This document shows positions 44,741 to 59,143 of a DNA stretch of 64,000 nucleotides, piece after piece. The position numbers and the translations under genes are program-made. This DNA comes from Rhizophagus irregularis. Lineage: Eukaryota > Glomeromycota > Glomeromycetes > Glomerales > Glomeraceae. The notes under the pieces were generated by a model that saw only the letters and a list, made by a program, of their open reading frames with translations, was not told the origin of the DNA and ran no database searches. Within the stretch, counting starts at the first letter, position 1; every line of letters starts with the position of its first letter. The stretch is from contig NC_089454.1 in NCBI RefSeq assembly GCF_026210795.1, forward strand, positions 1,550,001 through 1,614,000, in the 5' to 3' direction.

Positions 44741-47700
44741 ATAGTTGGAAAATTTCATTTAATTAAAATACTTTTAAAATTAATTTATTAAATATTTTAG
44801 AATTTTATAGTAAAAAGAAAAAGGAAAAAATAATCATTACCAGCATAATATATAAAGGTATCAAATAAGATTTTATCTAAAATGCAAAAATAAATTAATA
44901 ACAAAATTTTATAGTAATTATACTAAAAAAGATATTTATGCACCAATTACATAATTCTGATCAGAATTAAAAATGTTAGCCTCCGTTATAAATCAAAAAT
45001 TGCTTTAATTGAAATTATTCAGTACCTTTAAAAATAAAATAATCAGAAAAAAGATTTAATATTTTAATTAATATTATTCTTATTTTATATTGCAAAATGA
45101 AAAAATCGTATATTATTAAATGTTTCATAACCTACAGTATAATTTTAAATTTCTGGAATGTCCATTATAATTAAATATATATCCTTCTATTTTTTTTTAA
45201 TAATTAAAATTTCACTTTTTTTATTATTATTTTTGTTGCATTTTTTTTACAAATCTAATATTTGTTTAAAGACAAAATATTTTAATTTTAAAGAGATTTT
45301 GTTTAAATTACTCCTAATAATTTCATTAAATATCATCCTAATAATGTGATCATATGATTTGCATAAACTTTTATTAGATTTTCATAATTTTTTCCTATAA
45401 TTAGTTTTTCTTTTCCCTTTTATTTCAAATATTTTTTTTAAATATCTACTAATATTACATTTTTCATTTCTAAATATTTGATGGCTTCTTTTATTGATTT
45501 AAAAATTAATTGTAATTCTTCAACATCTATAAAAAATATTTTGTAATAATTTTTTTAATATTTTGCTTTAGATAATTAAGTTACTTTTTTCATCAAAAAA
45601 AAATAAGTAAAGCTGATTTATTTCTTTAAAATATTTTATATCTAATTAAAAAAAGTTGGACTAAATGTTTTATTTTTAAGGTTAAAATTAAAGTTAAGTT
45701 AAAGTTAGGATTAAAATGAATTAAATTCAAATTTTAGAGTTAAGATTAGGATTAGTTAATTTAGATCAAAATGATTAGTTAAATATTATAATACATTAAA
45801 ATATGTTAAAACGATTAGTTTAATTATAAAAAAACCAAAAAATTTTTTTCTTCTTATATATTTAAAGGATATTTACATTAGCTAATAAACCTAGTCACAA
45901 ATCACAGCTGCAGAAATCAGCTGATCAGTAACCTTAAAAAAAGGCTCAATTATAATGATATGCACATATGTTTAAAACAAATATCAATTTAAATCTTTTA
46001 AATAGAAAAAACTTTATCAATTAAAATACTTCTTAAATTCTTAACTAATTTTGAGAATTACTAAAGAAGCAGCAATATTAAAAAGTAAATTGGCTAAATA
46101 ATCTTGATATTTAGCTTTTTAAAATTCTAAAATTAACATTTCCTGTAATCCATTAAAGCATTTTAATAAAGTTAAATGTGAATTCATAAATTTATAAATA
46201 ATAGCATTAATAAATTCTACACATTTAGTAAATGATATTTCAGTATTAAACTCCTATAAATATTAGTAAAAAATTCAATTAATACTATTTTTTAATTCCA
46301 AACCAATCGTTCTAACCTTTGACTAAATATTTTTGACAAGTAAGAATATTGAAATTGCTAAAAGTTTTTATTGCTATTTTATATAATTTTTTAAATATTT
46401 TTTTCACAAAAAACAGGTATATTTTTATTAATTAACTCCACCTTCTTCACCAACTATTTTCTCCACTTTATATGAATATACAGTTTGAAAAACTATATAC
46501 AGAAGTAAATTTAATTTAACATAATATAAAACTATTGTACAAAATATAATATGCAATATGAAGAGTACCTTTAGAAGCAATAATTTAACTATCAGTCTGA
46601 TAGAAATAATTTATTTACCTAACTGAAAAAATCATCTTTTAATTTACCTTGAATAATAACATGAATAAGCTATACTTTAAATTCTAAATATTTTTTCCAA
46701 GGTTCAAATATATATATATAAGTAGCTAATTTATTTAATAATTCAAATTGAAGATGCAAATATTTTAATAATAATCAGCAAACTTTTGTTATATTATTTG
46801 ATATGCAGGCTAAAGCAGATATTAATTAAAAAAATCTCTCTAATCAATATAGTAATTTGGTTCCAAAAAATAAGTTAAAAAAATTTAACTTACCTAAATT
46901 AACAGTTAATGGAAATATAAAAAAAGTAAAGAAAATGTAAAAAATAATAGAACTTTGACAGAATATATTAATTTAAAAATTTAAAATTTTGTATACAACA
47001 AATCTAAATATATTTATTAGAAAAACTAAAATAGAATTTTAGAATTTATTATATATTGTATTTATATGAATAAAACAAAAAAAAAATATTTTTTGTATAT
47101 ATATAAATTTATTTTTTTAATTTTTTAATATGAATATGTTGTGATTTGAAGTATTTATCTATAATATTCTTTTGAACAAAATATAACAATCTATTTTCAT
47201 AATGTAAAATTTCAAAAATAGTTAATTTTCTTTCTATACTCTTTCTATCATCTTTCGTTATTTTTCAAAAAAATGCAAAAACTTGATCATAATTTTTTTT
47301 TTCAACAGAAGTATACAAAAAAGCATTTAATCCAAACTTCTAATGTTATTTTATAAATTCAGGTAAATGGTAAACTAAAATATACATATAAAGTATTATA
47401 TTTTTTAGATAATATAAACTCATCTTGAATAATAGTATTGGGTTTATCTTAGAAAGGAATAAAAAATAAATCTAATCACTGCCTTATATAGTTTGCAAAG
47501 TGATTTGGATTAAGTTTTTGAAATTTTATATTATTATAAAGTTCATAAAAATTTTTCTATAATTGGTTGATTAAAAATACATGTTCTTTGGTAAAAACAA
47601 CTTGAAAATTAAAACTTTTTAATACTTTTTCCTTATCTTCTTTATCTTATGCATTTTAGCAATAATCTTTACTTTTGCTAAATCATTAAATTGATTTTAT

Positions 47701-48288
47701 GTTTTAAATTCTTATAATACTAAATCTTATAATCTATCTCAAATTTACAACATTATATATAACTTGTCTGAAATATAGTGACTTAAAGGAATTATTTAAA
47801 GTATTAAAAGAAGATTTAATATGTCTTGATGGTGATTTTAACTTAATTTGATCCATAGTTTTTTTAATAATACAAACCTTGCGTTTATTTCCAATATTCT
47901 CTTTTGTATACCCTATAAAAAATTTTTATCCAAATATTTCCATTATTTCTTCGTATCTTTCGTAAAAATTCTGTAAAAATGATACATTCACGGATATCCG
48001 TGTTAGCGAGATGAAAATTTCCATAATTTAAGGCTATAAATTCCATGAGAATGATACGTTTACGGAAAAAACATGGAAAGATAAAACACGAATCAGATTT
48101 TTTACAGTGATAAAAATACCAAAAGCAAAAATATTTTGAATTGAAAGCATTAAAGCCAAGTACAATTGCTATGAATTTCCAATTACTACTAAAATATGAG
48201 TTGTTATAGGACCCCAGACATCTCTTATAGAACTCACAACTGACTTTTTGCCAAAAAAAGACCCAATTTACTCTTTTTTTATTTTCTG

Positions 48289-48423
48289 TTTTTTGCAATT
48301 ATCTCAGTATCCAGTAATCTGATTTATTCAGATTTTTTTATTTTGTAGAACTCAATGAGAGCTACAAACCAAAAAAAAGTTCATACAAATTGGACCACTG
48401 AATGCCAAGATAATCGCAAAAAA
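48289..48423. repeat. 135-bp inverted-repeat element
   Basis: TTTTTTGCAATTATCT (48289-48304) pairs with AGATAATCGCAAAAAA (48408-48423), 15 of 16 complementary. The interior is AT-rich with no ORF. It is MITE-like; no target duplication was recognised. Confidence 0.55.
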
Positions 48424-48913
48424 CTGATTTTTTTTGTGAAATTTAGGTCAATCTAGTGAAAAAGTTGCTCTTGAGTTGTATATATAATGTTCGACTATAT
48501 CTAAGTCTTGTCACATGATAAATGTAATAATCATAAATAATTTGATATAAGTACTAATTATTAAGAGTTTGCTTTTATAATGTATTTAATGTGATATTTT
48601 TTTTTCTTTTTATTTTTAAGATAGAATTAATCATATACTATTACCTAACCAACTTTTTATCCTTTTCATCATTTTATACCTGACAGTATTTACGTGTAAC
48701 TAACATTAGTTAGAAAGAAAAATACATGAGGGAGGTCATTGGTCAAATTTTTAGATTTATCATGACAAGTCACCTTTAATCTCAAGGTGATAAGTCAATC
48801 TTTTCCTTCAGAAGGGAAGTATATTAATAATGTTTAAAATTAATTTAGAATACTTTATTTTATTTTACTTTTGTAAATATATTATATTATTATATTACTT
48901 TAACATAATTATC

Positions 48914-48956
48914 AATAAACATGATTGCGTCTTTACAAAAAAAAAAAAAAAAAAAA
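48914..48956 (+). other. AATAAA signal followed by a 20-A tract, possible retroposed transcript end
   Basis: AATAAA at 48914-48919 is followed 17 bases later by 20 uninterrupted A residues (48937-48956), the layout of a polyadenylated transcript copied back into the genome. The upstream body is not recognised. In DNA this rich in A it could be chance. Confidence 0.35.
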
Positions 48957-48967
48957 CTTTAAGTTTT

Positions 48968-49290
48968 CAAGCAATATCATTTTAATATCATTTTAATATT
49001 AATTCAATATTAATTTAATATCAATGTGATATCAAAATAAAATATTATCATTTTAATATCAAAATAATATCAAAATAATAATAGAAATGATATTGAAATA
49101 ACATATTTAAGTTTAACTTAAAGATGTCATTTCAATATCATTTTAATTATCATTTTGATATTATTTCATTATTAATTTAATATAGATATAATATTGAAAT
49201 AATAATTATTAAATCGATATTAAAATAATATCAAAATAATATCAAAATAATACCATTAAGATAAACTTAATGATATCAATTCTATATTGA
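48968..49290. repeat. AT-rich satellite-like tract with an 11-bp period, palindromic
   Basis: AATATCATTTT-type units recur about every 11 bp in the first part. Their complement (AAAATAATATC) dominates the second part, so the whole tract is a degenerate palindrome. It begins near AAGTTTTCAAGCAATATC and ends near TTGATTAAAAATGTTAAG. Confidence 0.65.
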
Positions 49291-51071
49291 TTAAAAATGT
49301 TAAGTTTTTGTAAGGTATTTTATTTTTTATAAAGTTTTTATATATATAGTACTATATTTTCAAATTAAAATTTTTAGTTTATTTAATAATAAGCTTATTT
49401 TAATTTTATATTAAATTTTTTATTATTAAATATTTATTTTTTACTTATTTTTACCATATTATTATATAAAAAATCAAATAATATATAAAAAAAATAAAAA
49501 AATATGTAATAGTATCCAATAAAAGTAAAATTATATAACTAATTGAAATTTTAGAATAAATATTATGTACAGTATATTACAAAAAAAACTTTATGTGATA
49601 AAAATGCATGTTATACACTCAAAATAAATACAATTTACATTGTGTAAATTGTATAGTAAATCTAAGATCTGAGCCTACATTTTGATATCTTTTGAAGTTA
49701 TAAATACTTACATTAACTTTTGAAAAAATTAGCAATAATTATTTACTTCAAAGTAAAAAATATAACAGAAAATTAAATTAAATTTATGAAACATTGGTGG
49801 ATTAGATTTAATTTAAAATACTCAAATATTGTTAAGAATAATGCCAAAAAATAAATATCAAAAAATATGCAGTAAAGAAACATTTATGGTAAAATGATGG
49901 GAATTTTTTTCTTCAAATTATCACAATTTTGGTATATAGTAAAAAATGCTAATAAATGGTTCAAATTATAAAAATATATGTAGTTTACTTTTAAAACAAA
50001 ACCAATTTTTATCATTTAAATTATAAAATAAACTTGAATATTGGGGCTACATTTTGACATCATTTAGGACTCTAGTGCTTTTTTACTTTTTGAAAAAATT
50101 AATTACAAATGTTGATTTTAAAGAAAAATTTGGCATGAAATTCATAAATTAAAAAATAGATGCAAATTCACTAAAAATTTCCGGCTTGTATTTTGTTAAG
50201 ATAAATGGAAAAAATGCAAATAAAAAAAAAAATTCTTAACAATATAAAGTATTTTATGCAAAAAAATATAAATTTGCTCTAAAATAGTTATAAAAAATTT
50301 TTAAATAAAAAAAATATAATTATAAGCTTAATTATAGAAAAATTACTGAAATAAATTCCATATTAATTTATTATTGATAATATTGATAATATCTATCTTT
50401 CAAATAAGCTATTTCATATATAATTTGGTGAGATCGTCATGGTGTTATGGTCAATTTTTTAATTCTGTTTTTTTTGTAACACACTGTATTAGAATATGTT
50501 AATATTTGAATGTCATTGACTGGTGACTTCAATATCATAAGAATGTTTATATAAAAAGCATTATTTAAGAAATAAAAATTGGGTATTAGAAAAAAATTAC
50601 TAATAATTGCACCAAAATTATACATGTATTTTAAATCTGTATTAATTTTTTAATTAACAGATATTTGGTTAATATCAAGTTTATAAAATAGAGCCAAAAT
50701 AATTTTATTGGTTTTTTTTTAGGATTTTATATACTTCATATATATACCAGCTTTTATATGTATTTTTTTTTTTTTTTTTTGATTTAAAAATACAAAAGAA
50801 TGACAATCATTCCATGAATGAATAAAAACCTACAATTATAAAATAAAATATGAAATTTATGAAAACTAATGTTTGTCTTCAAATATCTTGCTAAATAGAT
50901 GAGAATCTAAAAAAAAAAAAAGAAAAATATAAAGAGGGAATTAGTAAGTATTAAGGAAAGGAAAAAAAGAATTGCATTTACAATATAGTAGTAACATATG
51001 ATGTAATGTGTGTAAAAATATAATGTATAAGTTAGATGAACAGAGTGAGGATGATTAAACCAAAATAGTAT

Positions 51072-52583
<1,512 letters not shown>

Positions 52584-52902
52584 TCTGTATATAAACAATG
52601 AAGCTAGAATGAAAGGGTTAAAGTATAAAATGCCGTAGTTCTTTTTTTGCTGCTATGCGAAAAAAATACGGCAGTCGATAATTAGTGATTGACGAGGAGG
52701 TTGGGGAAAAGTAATTAATATTCTAAAAAAGTAACTATTAATCAAAGGGGCTTTTATACAACAGCGTGGCTTTTGATCGACAACTATGAACCTGGACTTT
52801 CCGATCACGCATATATTACAGTGTCAGTGTATACACTTGTGTGACCATTAAAAAACTAAAAAAAAAAATCATTCACCAAAATTTTTCCACAAATTCATAA
52901 TA
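52584..52902. promoter_or_regulatory. Divergent promoter between Rab2 and the CHERP-like gene
   Basis: About 320 bp between two opposing start codons, so it must serve both genes. No recognised operator; several poly-A runs precede the CHERP ATG. Confidence 0.5.
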
Positions 52903-55900
52903 ATGTCACAGTGGTTATCGCCAGGTGAGTCGAGTCGAAGTCAATTCTTCGCTGAAAATTACTCAGGCTTGATTTACAAACCTTTAAGAGCGAAAATCCA
53001 GTTTAAGAACTTATAATATCAAAGTAATGCTGATAGTCAAATTTGCTATTTTTCCCTATGAAGACTTTCTAAAACTACGAACCTTTATGATACCAATAAT
53101 ATACTTCAAAATATTTAGAATATTTAATTTAAGAGCACCTTTTATAAAAAATTTTTAAGTCCAAGCCTAAAGTTCAAACATCAAAAAACATTCCCTTAAA
53201 GTGAATTCTGTTTTTGTGAGTAGGTAGTTTTCCGCAACAGCCATCTTATTCTTTTCAAGGTCCGCCAAATCAGTATATACCACCACCACCTTATCGACCA
53301 CCTCAAAATCAAGCCCCACCTATCGATGATCTATCTCTGGCTTTCGATAAGCTTGCAATGGCGTTAAGAGCCACAGCAGGACCGCCAGAAATAGATAACT
53401 TTCAAATGTCACTTGGAATGCTAATGCATGATTGCTCACAATCTAACATACAGGTATTTTTTCTTTTTTCTTTTACATACTTATTTTTTCAATAATAAGG
53501 ATATGTGCTAATTTACATATAAATAGCGTGGTAAAACATGGATATTTGATCATTGTACAACACCGGCTCATTATGATACCCTGATAAGTTTTATTATTGC
53601 GCTTTCGAAATCTCGACCAATATTCGAAGATAGACTTCATTTAATATACCTAATAAACGATGTCCTTTTTCATAGGTAAGGACTCGAAAAGTAACAAATA
53701 TTATTAATAAGATAATTTGAGATATATTCTAACGAAATAATTATTATAGTGAGCGTCGACAGGAACCTTGGATTAAAGAGGCGTTACATCCACATTTACT
53801 TGCGCTATTGCGAGTTGCTTTTCATTTTATGGATGCAAATGAGAAGCAAAAAGAAAAAGTTGTTAAAGTAATTGTTTTTTTTATTTAAGTACTGTTACAT
53901 TTCATTTGTTATGAATTTAAATTGAATTAATTTTATTGTAAATTAGATAATATCCATTTGGGATGACAAGCAATACTTTGATGAAAATAAAATTAATGCT
54001 CTAAGAACTGGTATTAAAATTCCACCACCTCCATCCAGTGGTATTTCATCAGTATCATATTCAACTCCTGGTCAACATCCTTTCCACTTTCGTTATCAGA
54101 ATCAACCTTATTATAGTCCAGGTGTTCCACCTCCGCCTCCGCCACCACCTGGAATTTTTCCTGGTCCACCGCCTTCTCAGTCAATATCTCCATCAAATCC
54201 ACATTTATCTCCATCAAGTGCACAAGGTCTTATAAGACCTATTTCTGAACCTGGACCACCTGGTATTCAAGATCAGTTCCCCCCTGGTCAATCTCCTTCA
54301 AACATGCCAATACAAGGAATGATTAGACCTCCAGTATCTACAACACCTAATATGCCTCCTATACCACCACCTGTTTCAGAAAAAAAATATCATGAATTAC
54401 CAGCTGGTTTAATGGTTCCAGCGGTCTTGGTATGCATATATATAGCTTAATATAAGATATAAATGTTTTATGTCCATTTAATTCTTTACTTATTTGCCAG
54501 CTCTTTTAGCCTGAGGATTCTCCTTATACTTCTATTCATGCTGCTTCAATTAGATTACCACCACATCGTTTACCTCCTACTACAGAATTGTTAGAGGCTG
54601 TTGATAGGTTCTATGAAGGAATGTTTATAATAGAATCTAATTTAGAAGGGGAAGATGAACGTGCATTAAGAGAAAAATATCAAATTGATCTAGACAAAGA
54701 TGGTTGGGAGATTGGATTTTTAGATGATTTTTATATGGATTTACAAGAACAGCGAGAGGAGGCAGCGAGAGCATCATCCGAGAGATATCATCACCGTCAT
54801 TCATCTTCGTTCAGACATAGACGGGATGATCGTGGAAGAAGGTGGTCAAGGGACAGAAGTTATTCTATGTCTAGATCACGTTCCAGATCATCGTCAAGAT
54901 CTCGCTCGGGAAGATTTAGGAGACGTCATAGTTATAGTGATTCTTCTATAAGCCGAAGTCGTAGTCATTCAAGAGGTCGCAGGAGACATAGACGTAGAAG
55001 AGACAGTAGAAGTCATAGTCGTAGTCGTTCGAGATCCGGGTCTAGACGATATAGGAGCCATAGTCGTTCAAGACATAGTTGGAGGAGGAGGACTAGATCT
55101 ATTTCTCCTAGGACAAGAACACGCTCAAGAACTCGTTCAAGGAGTATTTCTAGATCGCTTTCTAGATCTCGTTCAAGAACCCGTTCACTTACGAGGTCTA
55201 GGTCAAGAACTAGAACGAAAATAAGGTCAAGATCTAGAACCAGAACAAGGACAAGATCGAGGACTCGCTCAAAAACTAGAACGAGAACTTTATCAAGATC
55301 TTCAACTAGATTCAGGACTAGATCGAGGTCCATTTCGTCAAGATATAGTTCTAAATCTAGATCAAGAAGTAGAACAAGGTCTAGATCGTATGATCGTCAT
55401 GATAGACGCAAATCTAGTGATTTTAATTCATCATCGCGTAGACGTTATCGAAGTAAATCTTATAGTCGATCACGATCACGGTCGCCTTCATATTTGGTTG
55501 GCGGTTTAGGTTACGTTAAAGATCGAGAAGAAGGTTCAAGACCAGATAAAATGATATCTGATCGCAACGTTGGATTTCAAATTTTGAAAAAATTAGGTAT
55601 TGTAATTATTATTATTGAGTATAATATTTTATAAATTGGGTTATTTTCTGTTGTTACTCAATAACATAATTAAACACTAGGTTGGGAAGGAGCTGGTACG
55701 GGGTTAGGTTCATCATCATCAGGTATTGCTGAGCCCATAAAAGGAGGAGAAATTAGGTACGGTGAACAAAAATATTTAGGGGTTGGTCATAGTCGTGGCG
55801 ACGATGGAGACATTTTTGACCAATATCGTAAAGCAAAAAGCTATACTTATCAACGAAGTGAAATCAGTTCAAAAGATAAAAAACTAGCCGGTTGTTTTAG

Positions 55901-56013
55901 ATGTGGAAAGGTATGTGTGTATATATATGTTTTTGTATTTATTTAATTTAAATCTTAGGAAAATTCATTCATTTTAGCCTGGTCATTTGGCTCGCGATTG
56001 TCCGAATAATTAA
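52903..56013 (+). CDS. CHERP-like splicing factor: CID, Pro-rich, RS and G-patch domains plus a CCHC zinc knuckle
   Basis: Start MSQWLSPG, then a Pro/Gln-rich lead. A CID-type helical domain follows (FQMSLGMLMHDCSQSNIQRG, IFEDRLHLIYLINDVLFHS, WIKEALHPHLLALLRVAFHF). A long proline-rich region and LLEAVDRFYEGMFIIESNLE precede an RS domain of roughly 220 residues (about 54800-55470). The G-patch reads LGWEGAGTGLGSSSSGIAEP and IKGGEIRYGEQKYLGVGHSR, and YRKAKSYTYQR matches the end of animal CHERP, a U2-associated splicing protein. Beyond it the last exons add CFRCGKPGHLARDCPN, a CCHC knuckle absent from animal CHERP as I know it. The RS part may tolerate slippage. About seven exons. The exon boundary near 54430-54510 is the least certain. 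Confidence 0.86.
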
Positions 56014-56277
56014 TTTTCGAAAAGGAATGGTTAATGGTAAAAGCAAATATTGTAATAAAATAAATGTTCACATTTGCGAATTTTTAATAGATTTAACGAG
56101 AGAAAAACAATTATGATTGCAATTATCAATTATATTCTTCCGTTTATAATATATGTTCTTAATATTTTTACTTCATATATTTATTATAATCAAATAAATC
56201 GTGTTTGTTATTTCCAATATCGCTCTCTGATAATTTTATTAAGATATATTAAAAAACTATGTAATGTCAAGTATACG

Positions 56278-57025
56278 TTATTGAAGCCCAGTAGAACCGA
56301 ATCCGCGATTACCACGTTCAGTTTCGTCCAGTTCTTCGATTTCAACTACGTCAGGAGTGCAAATTCGTTCAAGGACAAGTTGTGCAACTCGATCACCTTC
56401 ATTAACTATAATTAAATATTACAAGATTTAAATCCCAATTCTCGGGAATATTAAATTATGAAGTGAATATATACCTTGATAGTCTACTTCGCCATGATTG
56501 AACAAAATAACTCCCACTGGTCCACGATAATCAGCATCAACAACTCCTCCGCCGCAATCAATGGAATTTCTTAGAGCTTCATAAAAAAATGTTAAAAACT
56601 TATCTAACTGCATAATAAAAAAAAATAATAACACAATACCAAGCCCACTTCTTGGAGCGACGCGTCCATAAGTTCCTTCTGGAACAACAACGGCTAAATC
56701 AGTGGGAACTAGAGCTTTTCCTTTAGCTGGAATAGTGATATTGGACGCGCTTTATTATTAAAGTAAAAAAAAATTAAATTTTGTAAATTTACACGCTACA
56801 GTATGGCAATGGCAACATTTACGATATTTTGTACCTGTATAAGTCATAGCCAGCAGCTTTTACAGAACTACGTCTAGGGATTTTAGCTTTAGGACTAAGA
56901 CGTTTTACACGTAAATTTAACTGATTCGTCAGCTTTCGTCTTTTTGAAGTAAACTCTGTGTTAGTGGTAATAAAATCCTTATTTTCTTTGTTACTAGAAG
57001 TGATTATTCCTATAGTGTTTGGCAT
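56278..57025 (-). CDS. DUT: Deoxyuridine triphosphatase (dUTPase)
   Basis: Exons 56835-57025, 56640-56749, 56475-56576 and 56278-56405 join in frame to 176 residues. All five motifs of trimeric dUTPase are present: AGYDLYSA, APRSGLA, the catalytic-Asp segment [27 protein letters not shown], and the C-terminal P-loop-like [10 protein letters not shown]. About 40 residues of Ser/Lys-rich sequence precede the domain ([20 protein letters not shown]), which could be a nuclear localisation signal. The enzyme turns dUTP into dUMP, keeping uracil out of DNA and feeding dTMP synthesis. Confidence 0.97.
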
Positions 57026-57660
57026 GTTGAATGATAGAGTTTTAATATTAAAAAACGCGTTAAAGTGAAAGTTTTTTTTTTTACGAGAAATTTATCTTCT
57101 TTCGCAGCTGTGATGTCATCATCATTAATCATTATTAAGTGGTTAACATGATTTGATTATAGGAAATCAATTTTATCCCCTGTTTCGTATCCAAATCGGA
57201 TATTTTAAAGGGGCGTTTCTCAGTTTTATACGCGAGATAGAGTTCAAACATACGCAGTAAAAATTTCAGGGTTCAAACTTTAGAGCCCCCAAAGATGCGC
57301 CACAAAAAAAAGCGCCCCATCCTATGAGGCTTTTAGGAAAATTTAACAGTTTAAAAGGGAAAAAAATTTTTTTTTTTTTTTACTCTGGAAGGTATGTTTT
57401 ATTGACTTTTTCTTTCTTTCCTTTTATTCGCTGTGATGCTAAACTTTAGAATGTATCGTATCTATTTTATTAATCCGAACTCTACAAGAATGAGTTATGA
57501 AGTAACAATCTTCTCACTGAGTGAAAATTTTTTATAAAGAAAGTTTATTTCTTATTAAAACTTTAGACTAATTTATTTTATTTTATTTTATTTTTTTTTC
57601 TTAAAAAATAAATAAATACTTTTATTTAGACTCATCGAAGAATAATTTCTGACAAGTTAG
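57026..57660. other. Intergenic region between dUTPase and LCMT1
   Basis: About 635 bp with no supported gene. GCGCC words cluster around 57296-57325 beside poly-A runs, and a long T tract follows at about 57367-57380. It contains the dUTPase promoter and the LCMT1 3' UTR. Confidence 0.55.
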
Positions 57661-59032
57661 TTATATATTTTTATAATTATCAAATTTTACATGATCAAAT
57701 AGAGATTTGGTTGATATATCTTCTATTATATAAGCCCAAGCGATACAATAATGGGATGCAAGAAGTCGCCATTCTTCAAGCTCATCGAGAAATTCCAATT
57801 TTGATATTCTAAAATAAAGTTATACACTTAATAAAATGATAATTATAATATATATATTTATAATCATACGGTTTTTTATTTGTTCGTTACCTGGAAATTT
57901 CATTTGGATCGATATAATTATCATGAACTTCATTAATATCAACAGCTTCGACATGAGTCCATCCACGCGATAAATAACGATCTTTTTGGCTTTGTAAATC
58001 AGGATATGCGTGTATACCACGGAGTTCAATATTACGAGATCTTAAATTTTGTAACATAACAGATCCAAAAGCATCATTAGGTAATATTTGTTCGTAAACT
58101 ATAAATATTGCTGCTATCATATTATCTCCAGCCCATTGTACAATTTTATTAGAATCAATCGGGTCCATATAAATTAATACACATTCTGATAAGAATAATG
58201 TCGGAATACTTTTTATTATAAATTAGTAAAAAGTTAGTTCATTAGTTCATGCGTGATAATAAACTTTAATATGTACATAGTATTATCTTTTTTTTTACCT
58301 TCGATCAAAACCATGATGTTCTTCTAAATGTGATACTATATTCTCCTCCCATTCTCTAAGATCTCCGGATATTAAACAATAATCTGGCGCGTAGATTTCT
58401 GTACCACCTTTTCCTACAATAAATTGTTTTAATAAATGTCTGTAAAGTAATTAAAGTAATTATGAAAAATACCTATTTGTATTTCATTCCCGATTAAATC
58501 TGATAAATCTTTATGTTTTTGAATGATTGCAACTTTTTTTGATGTGACTTCGGGATAATCAATTTCAAAATATTTATAAAATTTACGTGATGTTGCCTAT
58601 TAAAAAAAGAAAATTTTAAGTAGAATTTTTTTTTTTAAAAAAAAAGAAATTTACCTTGAAATTAAAGTATCGCGTATCAGATCCAGCTCCGAATGATACA
58701 ACTTGTTTCTTTACATTTTCTCCGCCACCTTCCAAAAATTTCGTGATTAATATGTCTAATCCAGTATTACGAACGTATGTTCCTCTATTAATGATGGGTG
58801 GTCTCTTTGATGGTCTTCGAACAAAATATCTTACATATTTGTCTTGAATATATCCGGTATTAACTGCTGACCTTTTTAATGTATTTATTTCAAGTTCTAG
58901 GTAAAATTCACTAATAACTTTTTTGGAGTCACTTATTACTTACAGTTTACTTGTTACAGCGTCATCGTTAGTTCCACGTATAGCATTATCTTGACTTGAA
59001 GAATCTATTATGGTCGGTACACGAAAAGACAT
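57661..59032 (-). CDS. LCMT1: Leucine carboxyl methyltransferase 1 (PP2A methylase, LCMT1/Ppm1)
   Basis: Several exons. The N-terminus MSFRVPTIIDSSSQDNAIRG is followed by YIQDKYVRYFVRRPSKRPPI and NRGTYVRNTGLDILITKFLE. The SAM-binding loop is VVSFGAGSDTRYFNFKA, and FEIDYPEVTSKKVAIIQ holds the acidic ligand. IPTLFLSECVLIYMDPIDSN and YEQILPNDAFGSVML are family hallmarks. LCMT1 methylates the C-terminal Leu of the PP2A catalytic subunit, which controls assembly of B subunits. The end DHVKFDNYKNI is ordinary for the family. The start codon is about 110 bp from the divergent uL3m gene. Confidence 0.94.
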
Positions 59033-59143
59033 TGATAGAAGAGTATTTGCATATATTTAAATCTATAAATTTTATATTTATAGAAGGATCTTCGCATGAT
59101 CTGATATAAATTACAAAAAATTGGCGTTTTTTTATTAATAGTC

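Larger units (their letters stand above)
43857..51071. other. AT-rich gene desert of about 7.2 kb
   Basis: Both strands are full of stops and homopolymer runs, and I support no gene. It holds a palindrome-rich patch at 44489-44740, an inverted-repeat pair at 48289-48423, a hairpin near 48760-48797, an A-tailed segment at 48914-48956 and an 11-bp-period tract at 48968-49290. Otherwise it looks like decayed repeat DNA. Confidence 0.6.

Noticed and set aside
45158-45349. 63-codon hydrophobic plus-strand stretch in the desert
   Set aside because: Leu/Ile/Phe richness is what poly-T DNA encodes; no neighbouring exon or motif.
47885-48298. 137-codon minus-strand open stretch
   Set aside because: Composition (Phe, Lys, Asn, Cys) follows the AT bias. 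The underlying DNA has repeated TACGGA-like words and looks like repeat DNA, not a gene.
55013-55333. Minus-strand Leu/Asp/Val repeat peptide and a +1-frame peptide over the same DNA
   Set aside because: Both are shadows of the RS-domain codons of the CHERP-like gene.
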